The position numbers and the translations under genes are program-made. A stretch of DNA of 64,000 nucleotides, from assembly GCA_025603075.1 (NCBI GenBank), contig MU626277.1:9537-73536 (forward strand). Reading direction: 5' to 3'. Below, one piece after another: positions 11,089-24,491 of this stretch (the stretch's first letter is position 1; each line of letters starts with the position of its first letter). The stretch comes from Neoconidiobolus thromboides FSU 785 (taxonomy: Eukaryota; Entomophthoromycota; Entomophthoromycetes; Entomophthorales; Neoconidiobolaceae). Under the pieces are notes generated by a model. It was not told the origin of the DNA. It searched no databases and saw nothing but the letters and a program-made list of their open reading frames with translations.

Positions 11089-11320
11089 GGAGTTTAGTTT
11101 ATGTTTGCATTTTTGACAATGCTTTATTCTGAAACACATAGCTTTTATTTTTGTAATTAGCCAGATTTGACATAGTAATTTAATAAAAACTTGTTAAATT
11201 TAGTATAAATCTAAATTGTTGTAAAATAAAAAATTTGATTTTATAAACGAAAATAGTAATAATTAAGTTTTAATCCCAATAATATACTGGAATTTATTTC
11301 AAGAGAATTCATCAATAATT

Positions 11321-13282
11321 TTAAACAATGGAACAATCTTCAGCATAAACTACTGTTTCTTGAGAATAGGCAACTGAATCTTGAGTTTCATTTGAAATTA
11401 CTTCAGTAATCTAATTAAACAATAAATAAATAAAACACAGTTGGTACAAAAATACTTACATTTAACCCTGAAATCAATTGATTTGAAATAAATTCTAGTG
11501 AAACAGGGAAGAAAGATTCACCTTGATCATCAGATGGAGCATTAAATTCAAGCTGGCATTCACTTTGCTCTTCATTGAGGGAAGGAAGTTGCCATACTAA
11601 ACAAGAATCATCGGAAAGGGTACAATCACCATGATATTCTCCTAATTCAGGTTCATCCCCACTACTATTAAATAAAAGTTAATAAAAATAACGAAATTTA
11701 AGTAATAAAATTAACTTACGGAATTGGGATACTAAAGATGAAATCATTGATTTCTACATTATTATCTTCTCTTCTGACTTCAATTGTGATATCACAACTA
11801 TTGTTATTAGAAGGTGATACCCAACAAGTAACTATAAATTATATTATATATTACTTTAAAATCAATAATAAAAATTACCTGAGAAAGGTAGTTTATTACT
11901 ATTCTTATTTTCCAATTTCCACTTTAAAATACCAACTGATTGATTTACTGGGAAACCACGATTTTGATCTTTAAGTGTTAATGTATAATCGTTATTAAAA
12001 GTATTTTTATCCATTTTAGGGTTTGTCTAATAAATAAAAATATGTTAATTTATTGAGACCCCTTTTTCAATTATCAAAAAATGAATTTACCATAAATTGA
12101 TAATCACTTTGATTTGGTACTCCTAAACTAGCTTTAATAAAAGAGTATGCTTCATTATGAACCATAACTGAAAGCTCTCCTCTCAAGTCCATAGAATGAA
12201 TACCTCCATCTCGACTTAATTTGGCATATACTTTTTCTTCAAATTTAAAGTGGATACTAAAAAAATAAAATAAAATAATAAATAAAATCAATTATAATCT
12301 ATCTTACTCTTCTTGATCCTCATAATTAGCCTCATTTTGATCGTATGAATCATCCATTTCAATTTCCGGTTGAATAGAAGATATAACTTTATTACTTTTA
12401 CTTTTACTTCCTAATTTCATACCACTCCCAGAAGACCTTAAATCATTTTAATTTTAATTCTAAAGAGCATTAAACTAATTGATTACTTCTTTTTAGTGAC
12501 TGGTTCATAATTGGTCATTTTTGAAGGTGTGATATCCGTTTGTACTGGTTTGTAACCACCTTGGTTAGAACTAGATAAAGTATTTGGCTTTTCTCTATTG
12601 GCCAAAGCATCCCTCTTTCTTTGCTCATCCATAAGTTTAATCTTTTCTCTCATCATTTCTTTAGCTTCTTTTTCTTTATTCTAAAATAAAAATTTATAGG
12701 AAGTTTTTTATTTTAGTACTAACACAAAATTGTTACCTTAGCAATAATCTCTTGAATACGTTCTTCATGAGATTCCATTTCAATAGTATTAGAAATCTGA
12801 GCTAAAGTCACCGAATCTCTATAACCTAAACTAACAATCTCATCAAAACCAGATAATAAATCAAAACTATTTTCTAAAACTTTATCCTCATCTGTAGAGT
12901 GACAAATTTTATTAAATACTCGTCCCATTAATCTTAAAGTTTCTATATCTTGTAATATATTTGATTGTCGATTGGTTAATAAGATTAAAAATAAATTATC
13001 CATGGGTTGATATACATAACGTATATTATCCGTTTCTATAATCGTATGTTGAGATCCACTACCGGTTAATTTTGGAAATGCGCTCAATAAACCTTCGATT
13101 CTAGACTTGGGTACTTCTACAAACTGACGTGAAACAAGCACTAAGTATACATATTAATGAATTATTATATTACAGTAATATTTTAGTTACCTTTCCCACT
13201 GGCGGTACATAAAGATGCAGCTAAAACAACCTAAGTCAATAGTTAGTTTTACTTGAATTCATAGTCAACTAATTGTTACCAT
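11321..13282 (-). CDS. RET2: coatomer subunit delta
   Basis: Ten exons: 13282-13280, 13230-13191, 13140-12737, 12680-12487, 12436-12308, 12256-12091, 12026-11879, 11831-11720, 11664-11460, 11410-11321; 496 aa. The first exon is only the ATG; splicing gives MVVLAASLCTASGK, matching the delta-COP N-terminus. The longin domain follows (SRQFVEVPKSRIEGLLSAFP, RYVYQPMDNLFLIL), then a charged linker and a mu-homology domain (EEKVYAKLSRDGGI, LKWKLENKN, CDITIEVRRED). Known role: part of the COPI F-subcomplex that recognises retrieval cargo at the Golgi. Confident of the family; the ATG-only exon rests on the fit to family sequence. Confidence 0.92.
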
Positions 13283-13672
13283 GATTTAATTAAACAATAA
13301 AATTTAAAAGCTGTAAACTAAAAGTTTAGTGCTTTTATTTTGCCACGTAAAAGTTCGATTTGAAATTTTGATTGGTTTTAATATTATTTGTGAGAAATTT
13401 AAGTTATTTATTAATCTTGGACTAATAAATCAATCAATATTTTATGAATTAATATTTAAAAAGCCTAAAGTGACTATAAACTCAAATTTATAAAAAAAGC
13501 TATTTCTTTAATACTTGACATGAACTAATTTTAATATTAAATATTTTATTTCTATTGTAAATACTCTATTTAAAAGAATATATAATCAATATATTTTAAA
13601 TTCCCAAATACTTTTTTATTTATTTACTAAACAAAAAAAATTATCTATCTAATAACTCATTTTCCCTTCTTC
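13283..13672. other. intergenic spacer
   Basis: 390 bp between two minus-strand genes, holding the COPI delta promoter and the SAICAR synthetase 3' region. AT-rich, with no other feature seen. Confidence 0.5.
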
Positions 13673-15045
13673 TTAAAGCTTAGGTTGCTCTCCAGTAATT
13701 AAAACAAAAGCTTCAATATATTTATTTAATGTAGCTTGAACAACGTCTTCAGGTAAAGTTACTGGATCGGATGTATCTTTATTAAAGCCATTGTCTAATA
13801 GATAATTTCTTACATATTGTTTATCAAAACTGATAAAAAAGAGTATCATCAATGAAAATTATTTAAATAAAATTAATATAATTAATTACCTATCTTGTCC
13901 TCGCCCAGCTTCATATTTATCTACTGGCCAAAAACGGGAAGAATCTATTTAATTATTATCATTACTATATATTTTAATAAATATTAAATTACCTGGAGTT
14001 AATACCTCATCAGCTAAAGTAAATTGACCATTTTGATCAACACCAAATTCAAATTTGGTATCTGCAATAATAATACCTTTTGATAGTGCATAATCTCTAG
14101 CCTAATAAATGATTATAAATAAATAGATTTATTAAAATATTATTTCTTTTCTATATTTACCTTTTCGTATAATTTAATAGCTACACTTTCCATTAAATTG
14201 GCTTTTTCCTCACCAATTAACTTAGCCACTACAATAAACATCAATATAAACATACAAATTTAATTCATTTTTAATAAGAATTTACCTTCTCTAGGATGTA
14301 TGTTTTCATCTAAAGTAATAATAAAATAATAAATAAATGCCCGTCCAATAAATAAATAAAAAATAGACTTACCATGACCACCGATCTCAGCTTTAGTAGA
14401 AGGAGTAAATAATGGTCTTTCTAACTTTTGAGATTCTTTCAAACCAACAGGCAATTGGATATCACAAACAGTGCCTTTATTTTGATATTCTTTCCAACCA
14501 GAACCTAAATCCAATTTCTATTAACACATTATCCCACTTTTTATAATATCTTTTCAACTTACCAGTAATATACCCTCGGACAATAGCTTCTACTGGTAAA
14601 ATTTCCAATTTTTTAACTAACATACAACGTCCTTCTAATTGATTTCTGTACTTTTTAACACTTTCTGGCATCTCTTCAAAGTTAGCAGTAATCAAATGAT
14701 GCCCATTGACTTCACTTAATAAATGAAACCAAAATAAACTTAACTGAGTTAAGATTTTCCCTTTGTTTGGGATACCCTAGAGAATTGAAATAGTAGAGAT
14801 TAATATATAGGTTCTTCTTGAGTTTATCTGAATAGATGTTTCATGAAGATAAGGTGTATTATGAGGTAAAACATAAGATTATTGACTAAATTACTTACAT
14901 TGTTCATAACAACATCAAAAGCAGATAGTCTATCCGTGGCAACAAATAATAAACTCTTTTCATCAACAGAATAAACATCGCGTACTTTACCACGAGCTAA
15001 TAGTTCTAAATCAGGACAATTGGATTCTAATAAAACGTTGCTCAT
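13673..15045 (-). CDS. ADE1: phosphoribosylaminoimidazole-succinocarboxamide (SAICAR) synthetase
   Basis: Eight exons: 15045-14899, 14776-14563, 14504-14373, 14309-14286, 14228-14161, 14101-13993, 13944-13890, 13829-13673; 301 aa, the usual length of the monofunctional fungal enzyme. Motifs in order: [20 protein letters not shown] (nucleotide binding), [68 protein letters not shown] and DEVLTPDSSRFW. It joins aspartate to CAIR with ATP in de novo purine synthesis, in the cytosol. The fourth exon is just 24 nt. Not fused to AIR carboxylase. Divergent from UTP18 across 540 bp. Confidence 0.95.
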
Positions 15046-15585
15046 CTTGTTTTTGAATTGTTGATTAATAGTTGTTTTGGTTTTTTCGCAGAATTGATAA
15101 AATTTGAATTTTTTTTAGTCAACTTTTTTTAGTTAATTTTGTTCATTTTCTACCCAATAAAGAGTCGAGATTTTTAGGTTGTTAGGATTACTGAAATGAG
15201 TAATATTTTTGTTGAAGCTTCTATTTATAAAGACAATAGAAGTTGTTGAGGATAAGCTAATTGATATTATTACTATTATCTTTGTCTCTATACTTATCAT
15301 TAATATAAGCTTATCTATTTTGTATATTAATAGAATTTAATATATATAGAAATCCATTACTCAATTTTCAGATCTTCTTACACTCAAAAAAATTTTAACT
15401 CTTCAAAAACTGCGGACTTTTATAAAAGTAATTTTTCTTAGCATTTAAAAAACAGTTCTTTTAATTGAAGCCTTAAAAAATTGAACAAAATATAATTTCC
15501 CTTCCCAAATTTCTTTTTCAAATCCAAATTCATTTGAAATTTCAATTTCGAAAAATTCAAACTGAATTTTTTTAAAGTAGAAAAT
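15046..15585. other. divergent intergenic region ADE1/UTP18
   Basis: 540 bp carrying the promoters of both genes. T-rich near the ADE1 side and A-rich near UTP18. No TATA box or known operator could be assigned by eye. Confidence 0.5.
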
Positions 15586-17810
15586 ATGGTATCTAAAAAG
15601 AGCAGTGAGTTCAAATCGAATGAAGAGGTTTTAAATACAAAACAATTAGAAGATGATAATGAATTAGAGATAAACCAGGGAGATCTAGAAGATGAAAGAG
15701 AAGAAGCGGAGGAGAGTGGAGAAGAGATGGAAGAAGAAGACATTTCTGAAGCTGAAGAAGAGGCTGACGAAGAAGAAAGTTCTGAAGTAGAAACTTTAGC
15801 AAAAAGTCTTAAAAGAAAAAACACTCATTCTGACAGTGAAGAAGAATATGAAAAAGATGAATATGAAGAAGAGCTTGAAGCTTTAGTATTTGGTGTTAAA
15901 GATAATGAAGAGTTGAAGAGTACCCTTGATTTTACTAATAATCAATTGGATTTGGAAAACAGAAAACAATCTGAAGTTGTGTTTGATCAAAGTGGTAAAG
16001 AAGTGAGTGTATTTTTATGTTATTTAATTCGTAGGATTAATATGAATCATTTTTTCAGTTATTTCATTTAGATGCTGGCGTAGTACAAGAAGGTGAGGAA
16101 GAAGAAGATAGCGAATTGAGTGAGGAGAGTGAAGAAGAAGAAACTGAAGGTAATATTAAAATATAAGGGTTAAATAAAGGAATAAGCTAACTTGAAATAA
16201 TAAATAGAAAAAGCAGCATGGGTGGATGATGATGATGAACAAGAAGTAATAGCTATTGCAAAAGAAGTAAAATTAAAGAAATATCGAGTTACTGAAAATG
16301 ATGTTCAAATTTCAGGTGATAAATTGCAAGAAAAATTAAGAGAAACGTAAATATGTTTTGATTTAAATTCTATTGATTAATATTAATATTTATTTTAAAT
16401 AGACATAAAAAATTAAATAATGAACCTACATGGGCTACTACTTTAGATACTTTGGATGATGAAATCATGGCACCATTTAGAAAAGTAAATGGTGTTATTG
16501 ATACTAGTTTAAGTATCAAACGTTTAGATTCTGAAAAATTACCATACGAACGTTGTCCGGATATTACTAAATCAAAACAACTTCAGGTAATTTATAGTTT
16601 GATTGTTATTTATAAATATAAGTTACTAATAATTAATTTTAGGGTTCTATTAAGTTTACTGAATTTCATGAAAATGGGGAAGTAGTTATGTTAGCGGGTA
16701 ACAAAAATCCAATCAGTTTGTTTAGAGTAAGTTTACTTTAATATATAATAATTTTATAATAATTTTATAATAATTTTATAACAATTTTATGATAATTTTA
16801 TAATAATCTTATAATAAATAGGTAGATGGTAAAAATAATCCATTAATAAAAGAAATAAATCCACCAATCAAAGATTATACTTCAGCTAAATTTATTAATG
16901 GAGGACAACAAATTATCGTCTCTAGTAAAACCACACAATTTTATGTAATTGATGTAGAGAGTGGAAATATTAACAGTAGTAGATTAAAAAATGAAAAATA
17001 TCGAGGCGGGTTCGATATTGCCACTACCATCTCTCCCAATTCGAATTATATAGCGTTTGCTTCTACATTAAATTCGGGAATCCATTTAGTCAACAGTCAA
17101 ACTAAAATGTTAATGGGAACAATGAATTTACCGGATGGAATACCAAAATCAATTTGTTTCGATAAAAATGAAAATTTATTATATACATTATCAAGCACCT
17201 CAAATGTTTATTGTTGGGATATTAGGATGTTAAGATGTATTAATAAATTTCAAGATTTTGCTGGATTTAAAGCCTCATCTATGTCAATGAGTCCAGATAA
17301 TAATTATTTATGCATTGGGTAAGGAATTTAAATTTTATAAATCATTTGTTATAAATAGTTGTATGTGAATAATTTTCAATTAATTAATTTATTTTTATTT
17401 AGTTCAGAAACTGGAATTGTTAATTTATATGAAACTAAAGATTTAAATAATAATAATCCTAAACCAATTAAAGAAATTAAAAATCTAGTAACCAAAATTG
17501 ATAACTGTACTTTTAACCATTCGTCTCAAATATTAGCTATTTCTTCTTCCGATAAAAGAGATCAAGTGAAATTGGTAAGTCATCAATATTTCTAACAATT
17601 AATATAAGATAACATTATTCTTTTATTTATTATTTATTCCTTTAGTTTGATATTAATAGCAAAAAAGCCTTCGCTAATTGGCCCATGTTAAATACCCCCA
17701 TTTCTCATGCTACATCAATAGCATTTTCACCTAATTCAGGTTATTTTGCGGTGGGCAATCAAAATGGTAGAGCACTCTTGTTCCGTTTACATAGTTTTCC
17801 TACTGCTTAA
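15586..17810 (+). CDS. UTP18: U3 snoRNP (SSU processome) WD40 protein Utp18
   Basis: Exons 15586-16002, 16059-16149, 16208-16346, 16403-16586, 16643-16726, 16822-17318, 17403-17574, 17646-17810; 582 aa. The first ~180 residues are very acidic (runs of Glu/Asp). Then come AAWVDDDD, a basic stretch and a WD40 propeller with GSIKFTEFHENGEVVMLAG, RGGFDIATTISPNSNYIAF, VYCWDIR and TSIAFSPNSGYFAVGNQNG. The layout and the last blade match Utp18. Known role: 18S rRNA maturation in the nucleolus. The fifth intron (16727-16821) holds a short tandem repeat. Confidence 0.88.
16745..16815 (+). repeat. 11-16 bp intronic minisatellite
   Basis: About five tandem copies of ATAATTTTATA(A) with small changes, within UTP18 intron 5. 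It makes this intron about twice the usual length. Confidence 0.7.
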
Positions 17811-18023
17811 AGAGTTGATTTATTATATAAATAATAGATGAACGAATTGAATTTTTTTTGGGATATACAGAGAAGAGTAACTTTAAAAAAAAATTACGAA
17901 TAAAAATTACATTATAGAGATTCAAGTAAATGTTTTTTGTTGATTTGATCATGATTTTCTTAAATTAAAAAGTACTTTCTTTTTTAGAAGCTTTATTTTT
18001 TCTTATCTAGTTTAAAATTAATA

Positions 18024-19012
18024 ATGTCACTTAACATAATTAAAAAAGAATTAAGAAAAAGTATTAAACTTCGACTCAAACAAGTAACTGAAGAAAATGT
18101 AAAAAAGCAATGTAAGTCGTTAATATTCATATACCTCTATTAAGCAAAAAACAAGACTACTAATCTGTACTCTCTCACTTTTAAAGCACTTAAAGTGACA
18201 AAACATATCACTTCTTCTTCTTGGTTCCAAAATTCAAAAAAGATATCCATTTATTTAAATATGCCCTTTTCAGAATTAAAAACAGAAGATCTAGTGAAAG
18301 AAATATTATTACAAAGTATTTATCTCCTGTTTCTATTTTTTCATTTAAGTTAAGTTTATATTCAATTAAATAGATAAACAATGTTTTATACCAAAAACTA
18401 AAGGAGATGATATGCGTATGGTGGAAATCAAAAGTATTCAGGAACTTAATGATCTACCAAAAAATAATTGGAATATACCAGAACCTTTAGATGGAGAAGA
18501 GGGAATGGATGGTAATAAATAATTTGTTAAGTTTTATTTTAATGGATTGTTTTAAAAAGCAGTATTTAATCTTGAAAATGGCTTGGATCTTATTTTACTA
18601 CCTGGTAAGTTCAATAAAATAATATCAAAAATTAAATTGTAGGTTTTCATGTATTGTTTTTAATCCTTTTATAGGTCTTGGGTTTGATATCAAATGTAAT
18701 AGAATTGGTTACGGAAAAGGGTAAAAAAATTTAATAGTCAATTCTGTTAATTCTATTAAATTGACTTTATTTATTTAGTTATTATGATAAATTCATTCAA
18801 CAACATTTGATTAAATTTAATAAGAAACCCTTATTAGGTAAATTTAATTTAAAAATAATTAAACAACATAAATAATATCAATTTTCATTATTAATTATAT
18901 TTACTATTAAGTTGGTATATGCTTAGAAGAGCAAATATGTAACGAAATACCTATGGAAGAGTATGATTATCAATTAGATCAAGTCGTAACTGCGTCTCAA
19001 ATATATCCTTGA
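18024..19012 (+). CDS. FAU1: 5-formyltetrahydrofolate cyclo-ligase
   Basis: Seven exons: 18024-18111, 18187-18315, 18374-18511, 18560-18604, 18675-18720, 18779-18837, 18912-19012; 201 aa, the normal size. Conserved elements are the N-terminal KKELRKSIKLRLKQ, KKISIYLNMPFSELKT, CFIPKTKGDDMRMVEI, PKNNWNIPEP, the glycine-rich LILLPGLGFDIKCNRIGYGK (substrate/ATP loop) and YYDKFIQQH. It converts 5-formyl-THF to 5,10-methenyl-THF with ATP, returning stored folate to one-carbon metabolism. Exons here are only 45-138 nt. It follows UTP18 on the same strand after 213 bp and converges on kinesin with a 174-bp gap. Confidence 0.93.
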
Positions 19013-19186
19013 AGATAATAATAATATTAAACTATTTTTAAAAAACAAAAATTTATTAAATTTGTTTAATTCATTAAATTAAATTCAATCTCCTAAAAAA
19101 TGCAACGAATAAAAACAATAATAAGAAAAACATTCATTTGAACCAAATCAGAGAAGAATTACTATCAATTACACTTTCATTTCATT

Positions 19187-22100
19187 TTAATTTACCTTAC
19201 CTCCACCTCTAAGTGGCTTAGCAATTCTTGTAAATCCTTGTTGCTGATTGTTTAATTTTTGTCCATTATTTACTTGACCTTTAGGATAAATAAAACTAGG
19301 TTTAATTTTATTTTTTTCATTTATCATTTTAAATTGTAACTCAAATTTTTCGGCTTGTAATTTTAATTTATTAGTTGATTCTTCTAGTAATTTTTCCAAA
19401 CATGCTATACGTTCACTTCGAGTATTAAGTTTTCTTTCCAAATTAGAACTTTCTTTCTTTAACATGTGATTTTGCTCCACTAACTAATAGTAAAAATATT
19501 AATAATACAATCACAATACATTTATTATAAACTTACTGTATGATGTACATGACTTAATTTTTGTACAAAATTATCAATAGTATTTAATCTCTTTTTATTA
19601 ATAGCTGCTTTTTTCCTTTCTTTAATACTTTGTTGATATTCTTTTTGACTATCATTTAAAATTTCTTCTAATTCCGCTACTTTATTACATCGAGCATCTA
19701 ATTCTTTAGCCAACATTTCTTTATGTTTTTCAAATTCATTTAATTGTAAAGCCATTTTTTCTTTTAATTCCATTACCATAACATTTGTTCCTGTTGGATC
19801 TAATTTGATGTAATATTCAATTTGATTCTTTAATTCATCGTTTTCCTTTGTTATTAATTTACTATTTTCCATTAACTCTAAACATTCTTTTTCTTTGATA
19901 TCAAATCTTTGTTTTTGATGCTCAATTTCTTCTTTTAATGTTTGTGTTTTTAAATCATATTGGTCTTCTAATTTGTTTTTTATTTCTTCAAATGAAACAT
20001 GATCTTTAAAATGAGATTTAGTTAATAATTGCTCATATTCTTTATTAACATTATTGTATTTTTCATTTAATAAGTTATTCTTTTCTTGTAGCATTTGTTG
20101 ATCCATAATTAGATTTTTAATTGATAAATCTTTTTCTTTAACTTGGGTTTGCAATTCGTTCATTTGATTACGTAATTTAACTATATCTTTATTGGAAACA
20201 GGTTGATTTTCTTTTAATCTCTCTAAATCGTCTAAAGTATCTCGAATCTCTTTTTCATGATTACCTGCAGCAATAACTGATTTTGATGTTGTCATCATTT
20301 TAACAATTTTTTCCACCCTTTTATTATGCATTCTTTCCTTTCTTTTATCTCCACTTGATTCATTGATATTTTCTAATTCTTCTACTCTTTTTAAACTTTC
20401 TTTTAGATTTCTTTCTAAGCTTTGACATTTTTCTAATATACTATCATAATTGATTTTCATTTCTTCATTTTCATATTTCATTGTATCGTTTTCTAACTTC
20501 ATTTGATTAATCTCTAATTTCATAATTTGATTCTCTTGTTCCATTTGTTTCATTTTTTCCATTTCAAATTGTTCAATTTCTTTTTCATACTTTTCCATTG
20601 TTTGATGTAATTCAGCTATTTCATCTTCCTAATAATTATAATTATTATGTTAATTAAAACTCAAATTACTTTATAATTTATTTAACTTACTTTTTCAGCT
20701 AATGAATCCATTAATTGGTTTTCTCTTTGTAAATACATTTCCTTTTCCTCTTCTGCTAATGGAGATGGTATTGTCCAATTAGGTTGGACAACTTGAGTAA
20801 CATTTGAAGGAGATGTTAAACTAGGCGTTGATGTACCTGAACCATTAGGTGTATCTGATAATGGGCCATTCATAATATCATAGGATTTTGATCGTGAATG
20901 TGTTATACTTGGTCTGGATATGGCTAAATTTAATTTATCTGCTGTTGCAAAATTTTCTTTCGTTACATTACCACCTTATTAAAGTTTTTGTTAATTTAAT
21001 TTGATTTGATTTATTAAATATAGATATTTAATAATCTCAACTTACCATTTCTCCAAATATTAAGTTCCTCTTCTAATAATTTAATATATTGTTGGAAAGT
21101 AATAATTTGAGTATTGGCTTTTTTAAGTAATGCTTTAAGTTCAGCTGGACTAAGGTCTTGATTAATTTTAGCTTTATTCTTAATCTTCTTAGCTCTAAAA
21201 AAAGCGAAATTTTAAAATTTTAATTAAATTATCAAATCTTAAAATTTACCTCATTCCAAACCTTAAAGTACTTAATGTTTCAGCTTCATTAAAAGAAGAA
21301 GGAGAACAATTAATAATTAAAGTAGTTCGTGAATTACCACCTAAAGATTCCTGTAATATTCTAGTTAATTTAGAATCTCTATAAGGTACATGAGAGGATT
21401 TTCCATCTGTCAAGGCATTGATAACCATACCTAAAGAGGATAAAGATTTATTAATTTTTTTAGCTTCTTCCAAAGTTTGCCCAGAAGCTCCTGTTTTTCC
21501 GACCTATTAATAATAATAATAATTTTTTAATACTATTTTTATTAATTTTTTATTACTTACTTTTTCAGAACCAGCTAAATCCACTAAATACAGTCTTCCT
21601 CTTTTAACACTACCACCATCCAATAAATTTTTTTGATTGATTGTAATTACAAATATTGAATGACTTCTAGAGCTTTCGGCATTCATATCTAATCAAATTA
21701 AAATTAACATTCAACGAAATAGTATTTAAAGTCAATTTACTTGTATGTGCCACTGCTCTCGATTTAATACCTTTACTCATAACTTCATAAACTTCATCAA
21801 TTGAACTAACATAAACTTCCATTAAACCTTTGACATAAACACCTCGATTTTTTTCTTCATGAATTGGGAGATTATCGTTTTGAGCTAAAATAAGTTAAAA
21901 TATTTATCAATAACAAAATCAAATATAAAATATTTATTATATAATAAAACCTACGATTTAATAAATCCCTAATTTTTTCCATATAAATTTCCATATAGGA
22001 TACATTGACTGTATATTCTAACGAATCAGGTGAATCAATTATATGTGTAAAGATACTTTCAACTATTCGTGGGATGATTCCCTTGAACTCTTCTTGACCA

Positions 22101-22606
22101 GTGTTAGCACCCTGTAAAATAATGTTTAATTCTTTGAATTTACTTATTTTAATAGCTGATAATTGAAATTAACTTACCATCATTGTAAATGTTTTACCAG
22201 ATCCTGTTTGTCCATAAGCAAACACTGTACCATTATAACCTTTTAATACGTCTGGATTTTTAAAAAAGAAAATACATTAGCTTATTGAGTTAATTTTAAT
22301 TATGATTATTTAAATTATTTACCGTCCACTGTTGATTTAATAGAATATTCAAAAACTTCAGATTGAGTTGAATCAGGACCAAATAATTTATCAAATGTAA
22401 ATGTATTTGATTCATTTAATTCTTTATCTATCTGTTATAAAAAAAACTTTATTAGTTTTAGTTCCTTTTTGTTTTAATTTATAGATTACTCCTAATGATA
22501 CTGTATCGGCTTCCTTTTCAAAACTAGTTATTACTTTTCCGTTGGCAGATAATTCAATTGAATTTTGTGGTCGAAACCGACATACTACTTTGATATTATT
22601 TGACAT
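19187..22606 (-). CDS. conventional kinesin (kinesin-1) heavy chain
   Basis: Eleven exons: 22606-22490, 22431-22323, 22251-22178, 22111-21955, 21884-21741, 21688-21561, 21503-21250, 21194-21046, 20974-20691, 20628-19537, 19483-19187; 934 aa, typical for fungal kinesin-1. Motor domain 1-330: [10 protein letters not shown]-loop [12 protein letters not shown], switch [12 protein letters not shown], switch [11 protein letters not shown], and [19 protein letters not shown] with [20 protein letters not shown]. Next are a Ser/Thr/Pro-rich hinge and a long coiled-coil stalk (364-codon exon 10). The C-terminus holds [10 protein letters not shown], the autoinhibitory IAK motif. Known role: plus-end microtubule motor for vesicles and organelles. 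Confidence 0.95.
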
Positions 22607-24491
22607 ACTCAAGGTTTAAATATGATTATTGATTATTGATTATTGATTTATGCTTTTGAGTGGTGTTTTTGTTAACTTATGCTTTTTTTGATCTGTCAAA
22701 TATAAATTTCTCCTTTTAAAAAAATCCAACTATTCCTCCTCTTTTCTTCTTTTCTTCTTTTCTTCTCTTTTCTTTTTATAAAATTAAACTTCAATAAATC
22801 ATAAAAGTTGAATTGAATTCTTATTATTTTTGATTGTTAAATTATGATTTTATTTAAAGTTCCTATAACTACTTAATGGTTAAGGGGAGTTGATTGGCTT
22901 AATCAATAAAAGCTAATTTTTGGCTAATTTTTTAATTTAATCAAAAGGGAGTGTGATAATTGATAGTAGGATTTTAAAGTGTTGTTATTTCAAATAAAAA
23001 CTGGTATTGTTTCAATGAATTTTATTATTCTTATTTGAAATAACAAATTAAATAATAGAATAATTTACATAATACTTTATTAGAAAGTTATTCAACAAAC
23101 TAACTTGCTATTAAACTGATAATCAAATATCTCTCTGTTAAGCCTGGTATGTTAATTTTTATTAAATCAAAGCGAAAGTTGTTAATCCATATCAAGAAAA
23201 GATATTTTATTATAGCGCTTAACTTAACTAAGACCAACATTCAGTATTTCTTTCTTCTAAATAAATTAACAAGAGGCAATAGTAATAAACCACTAATATT
23301 ATTACCACATATCAGAAATCAAAAAAAATAAGCTTATTTTAAATTAGCTACTATGGGAATAATTTAAATGTAAACCTTCTCATATAATTTAACGATTTCA
23401 TAAATTAAATGCTTTTATATGATTAGTATATTTATAACTATATGATAACATTTAATTTGTAAGATTGTCAACTTACATGAGAGAGCTCACATTTGAAATG
23501 TATTAGTAGTATTCAAAGTAGCACATTAAAATAGTTTCTTATTGAAGTTTTGAAATTAGATATTAAATTAAATTGGTGGCTTTGATTTGTTTTATGTTGT
23601 TTTTTATCGAAAATCTCTAAAAGTATTAAAATATTTTTCTAAGTCAATCATAGGTTAATGAAGTTTATTCATATAGCAAGGTAAGAATAACTTAAAGACA
23701 ACAGTTAATAGTTAATATTTTTCTAATAAACTTTAAATTAATCAATTTATTTATTATAAAACTATTATATTTTCACATTATAAAATATGATACAAAAATA
23801 ATTTATTTTATTTCAATATTTTTGTTCACTTTTACTTAACTTAAAATTTAAGAACATTATCAAACAAAAATGAACGTTCCCAAATATGAAATGAAACATA
23901 AATTTTATTTTTTAATCTAAAATGTAATAACTTACGGTTGAATATTTGCGTGATATTATTAAATTATTAGTAAACTAAACTATTAATTTTCATATAGAAG
24001 CGAAATCATGCTCCCTTGTAATTATAGATCCTGTTTTACTACAACTATTTTCTATTAATTTTATCATTTCCAAGTAATTGAGCTAGTTAAGCTACAACTA
24101 TTAAAGCCATAGATGCTTCAACGATAAAATAAACCAACTCTCGCTATAATTTTAAACACTTTTCTATTCTTTAAGATCTATCATGAGATGTGTTTTTGAA
24201 CTATTAATTTTAAGAACTAGCTTAATAATTTAGTATTATCTTCAGTCATTCTCAATATTTCTTATAAAAATCTTCATGATGATAAAATAAATCTTAATTC
24301 CTTTATGATTTTATCAAACTATTAAGTTGATTGGTTTTACTTAATAACTTTCGAACCTTATGATCAAGTCATTTGAAATGAATATTCAAATAGCTTAATA
24401 TCACTTTTAAAAATATTCAAAAAAAATAAGGTATATAAATAAATTAAAATAAACATTATTTTATTTTATCTTCAAGTCAGAGATTTCAATT
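22607..24491. other. intergenic spacer kinesin/DPP-IV
   Basis: 1.9 kb of AT-rich sequence holding both promoters (divergent). A pyrimidine-rich tract (repeated TTTTCTTC) lies at about 22735-22780 near the kinesin start. No coding content recognised; the open frame at 23149-23331 has no support. Confidence 0.5.
24432..24439 (+). promoter_or_regulatory. TATA box of DPP-IV gene
   Basis: AAGGTATATAAATAAA, 53-60 bp before the ATG at 24492. The same GGTATATAAA string occurs before the other secreted-protein gene in the window. Confidence 0.55.

Noticed and set aside
15438..15824. Ser-rich minus-strand frame
   Set aside because: Antisense of the acidic Glu/Asp-rich N-terminus of UTP18.
23149..23331. 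60-codon plus-strand frame
   Set aside because: Lys/Ile/Leu-rich composition expected by chance at this AT content, no homology recognised.
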